Below, piece by piece: positions 5,059 through 5,420 of a stretch of 5,420 nucleotides of DNA. The notes below the pieces were generated by a model that saw only the letters and a list, made by a program, of their open reading frames with translations, searched no databases and was not told the origin of the DNA. Source of the DNA: Flexistipes sp041694215. Lineage in GTDB: Bacteria; Chrysiogenota; Deferribacteres; Deferribacterales; Flexistipitaceae. The position numbers were made by a program, and so were the translations under genes. The DNA lies in NCBI GenBank assembly GCA_041694215.1, contig JASMTO010000119.1, positions 1 to 5,420 of the forward strand. Direction: 5' to 3'. How positions within the stretch are numbered: the stretch's first letter is position 1; every line of letters begins with the position of its first letter.

Positions 5059-5420
5059 CTATCTTTGTTTTTTGCCGGTTAGCAGTCCGGCAATCTTTTC
5101 TATGTATTTCTTCTTATGGTGAGCCGTGTGCGAATGATAACGCCCTATAGCTTCCCAAGTATAGCCGTGCCTGCTGACTTCATAGGCAAGTATCCAGCTA
5201 CCTAAGTGGATATTGAAACAGGTATTAAGACCGTATGAATACTCATAGCCAAACTTATCAAACCACCATTTGTTGATCTGCATTATGCCTATATCAAAAC
5301 TTTTTGACTTGTTAGAGTTGATAATACTTAAAGCCTCAGAACGGCTCTTTGGGTAGTAACTTTTACCGGAAACATTTATTGCATAAGCCTTACCGTTGCT
5401 TTCTGTTTCTATTATCGCTC
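5059..5420 (-). CDS. Lytic transglycosylase, VirB1/IagB/TrbN-like, 5' end cut by window edge
   Basis: The last 119 codons are visible; the frame is open from 5418 to TAG 5059-5061, and the start with any signal peptide lies beyond the right edge. The visible part is an SLT-type domain: AIIETESNGKAYAIN carries the expected catalytic Glu (codon 5401-5403), FDIGIMQIN matches the GLMQIN signature, and CFNIHLGSWILAYEV then GYTWEAIGRYHS match the closing helices. The ATG at 5283 falls inside the GIMQIN signature, so it is not the real start. These enzymes cleave glycan strands in the periplasm, making 1,6-anhydromuramyl ends, and open the wall for type IV secretion or conjugation machines; some phages also carry them on the virion. 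The nearest visible likeness is to the small enzymes of secretion systems. The C-terminal tail is lysine-rich and short. The antirepressor gene follows by 9 bp. Confidence 0.88.
   Translation of the reverse strand, partial: AIIETESNGKAYAINVSGKSYYPKSRSEALSIINSNKSKSFDIGIMQINKWWFDKFGYEYSYGLNTCFNIHLGSWILAYEVSRHGYTWEAIGRYHSHTAHHKKKYIEKIAGLLTGKKQR

Overview
This is an AT-rich window from the accessory part of a bacterial genome, most likely a plasmid, an integrative conjugative element or a prophage-like relic. No housekeeping gene is visible. A lipoprotein signal followed by eight further cysteines, and a lytic transglycosylase of the VirB1/IagB/TrbN type, fit a didermic (Gram-negative) host better than a Gram-positive one. 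The two winged-helix genes at the left and the XRE/ImmA pair resemble mobile-element genes best known from Firmicutes. The taxon cannot be settled from the sequence alone.

Layout. At the left, on the minus strand, are three genes read right to left: a 70-residue ribbon-helix-helix protein (962-1174), a winged-helix protein of the phage/plasmid replication type (348-815), and a second winged-helix protein that overlaps it by 25 bp and runs off the left edge (1-372). A 235-bp AT-rich divergent control region (1175-1409) holds a promoter for each direction, a 21-bp-spaced direct repeat and a 26-bp palindrome. On the plus strand follow an XRE-family repressor (1410-1811) and an ImmA/IrrE-type gene (1859-2404). 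The second is damaged or unusual: its metal motif reads HExxE, and its natural C-terminus continues in the -1 frame to 2457. Next is a self-standing gene for a 512-residue lipoprotein of unknown function (2578-4116), closed by a bidirectional terminator (4125-4161). Converging on it from the right are a BRO-N phage-type antirepressor (4168-5049) and, 9 bp upstream of that, the lytic transglycosylase (5059 to beyond 5420).

How the parts may work together (inference). The XRE protein probably represses the element, with the palindrome or the direct repeat as operator. The ImmA-like partner would normally destroy that repressor on a signal, as in the ICEBs1 ImmR/ImmA system, but here it may be defective. 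The BRO-N protein could be a second derepression route, made together with a cell-wall-opening enzyme used in DNA transfer. The left-hand winged-helix genes look like the replication arm. The lipoprotein, alone between the arms, looks like cargo or a surface function such as exclusion.

The most notable observations are the SSB-like C-terminal tip (DDFPF) on the antirepressor, an 18-bp perfect inverted repeat with a 3-nt loop inside the lipoprotein gene, paired cysteine modules in that lipoprotein, and the altered, frameshifted ImmA.
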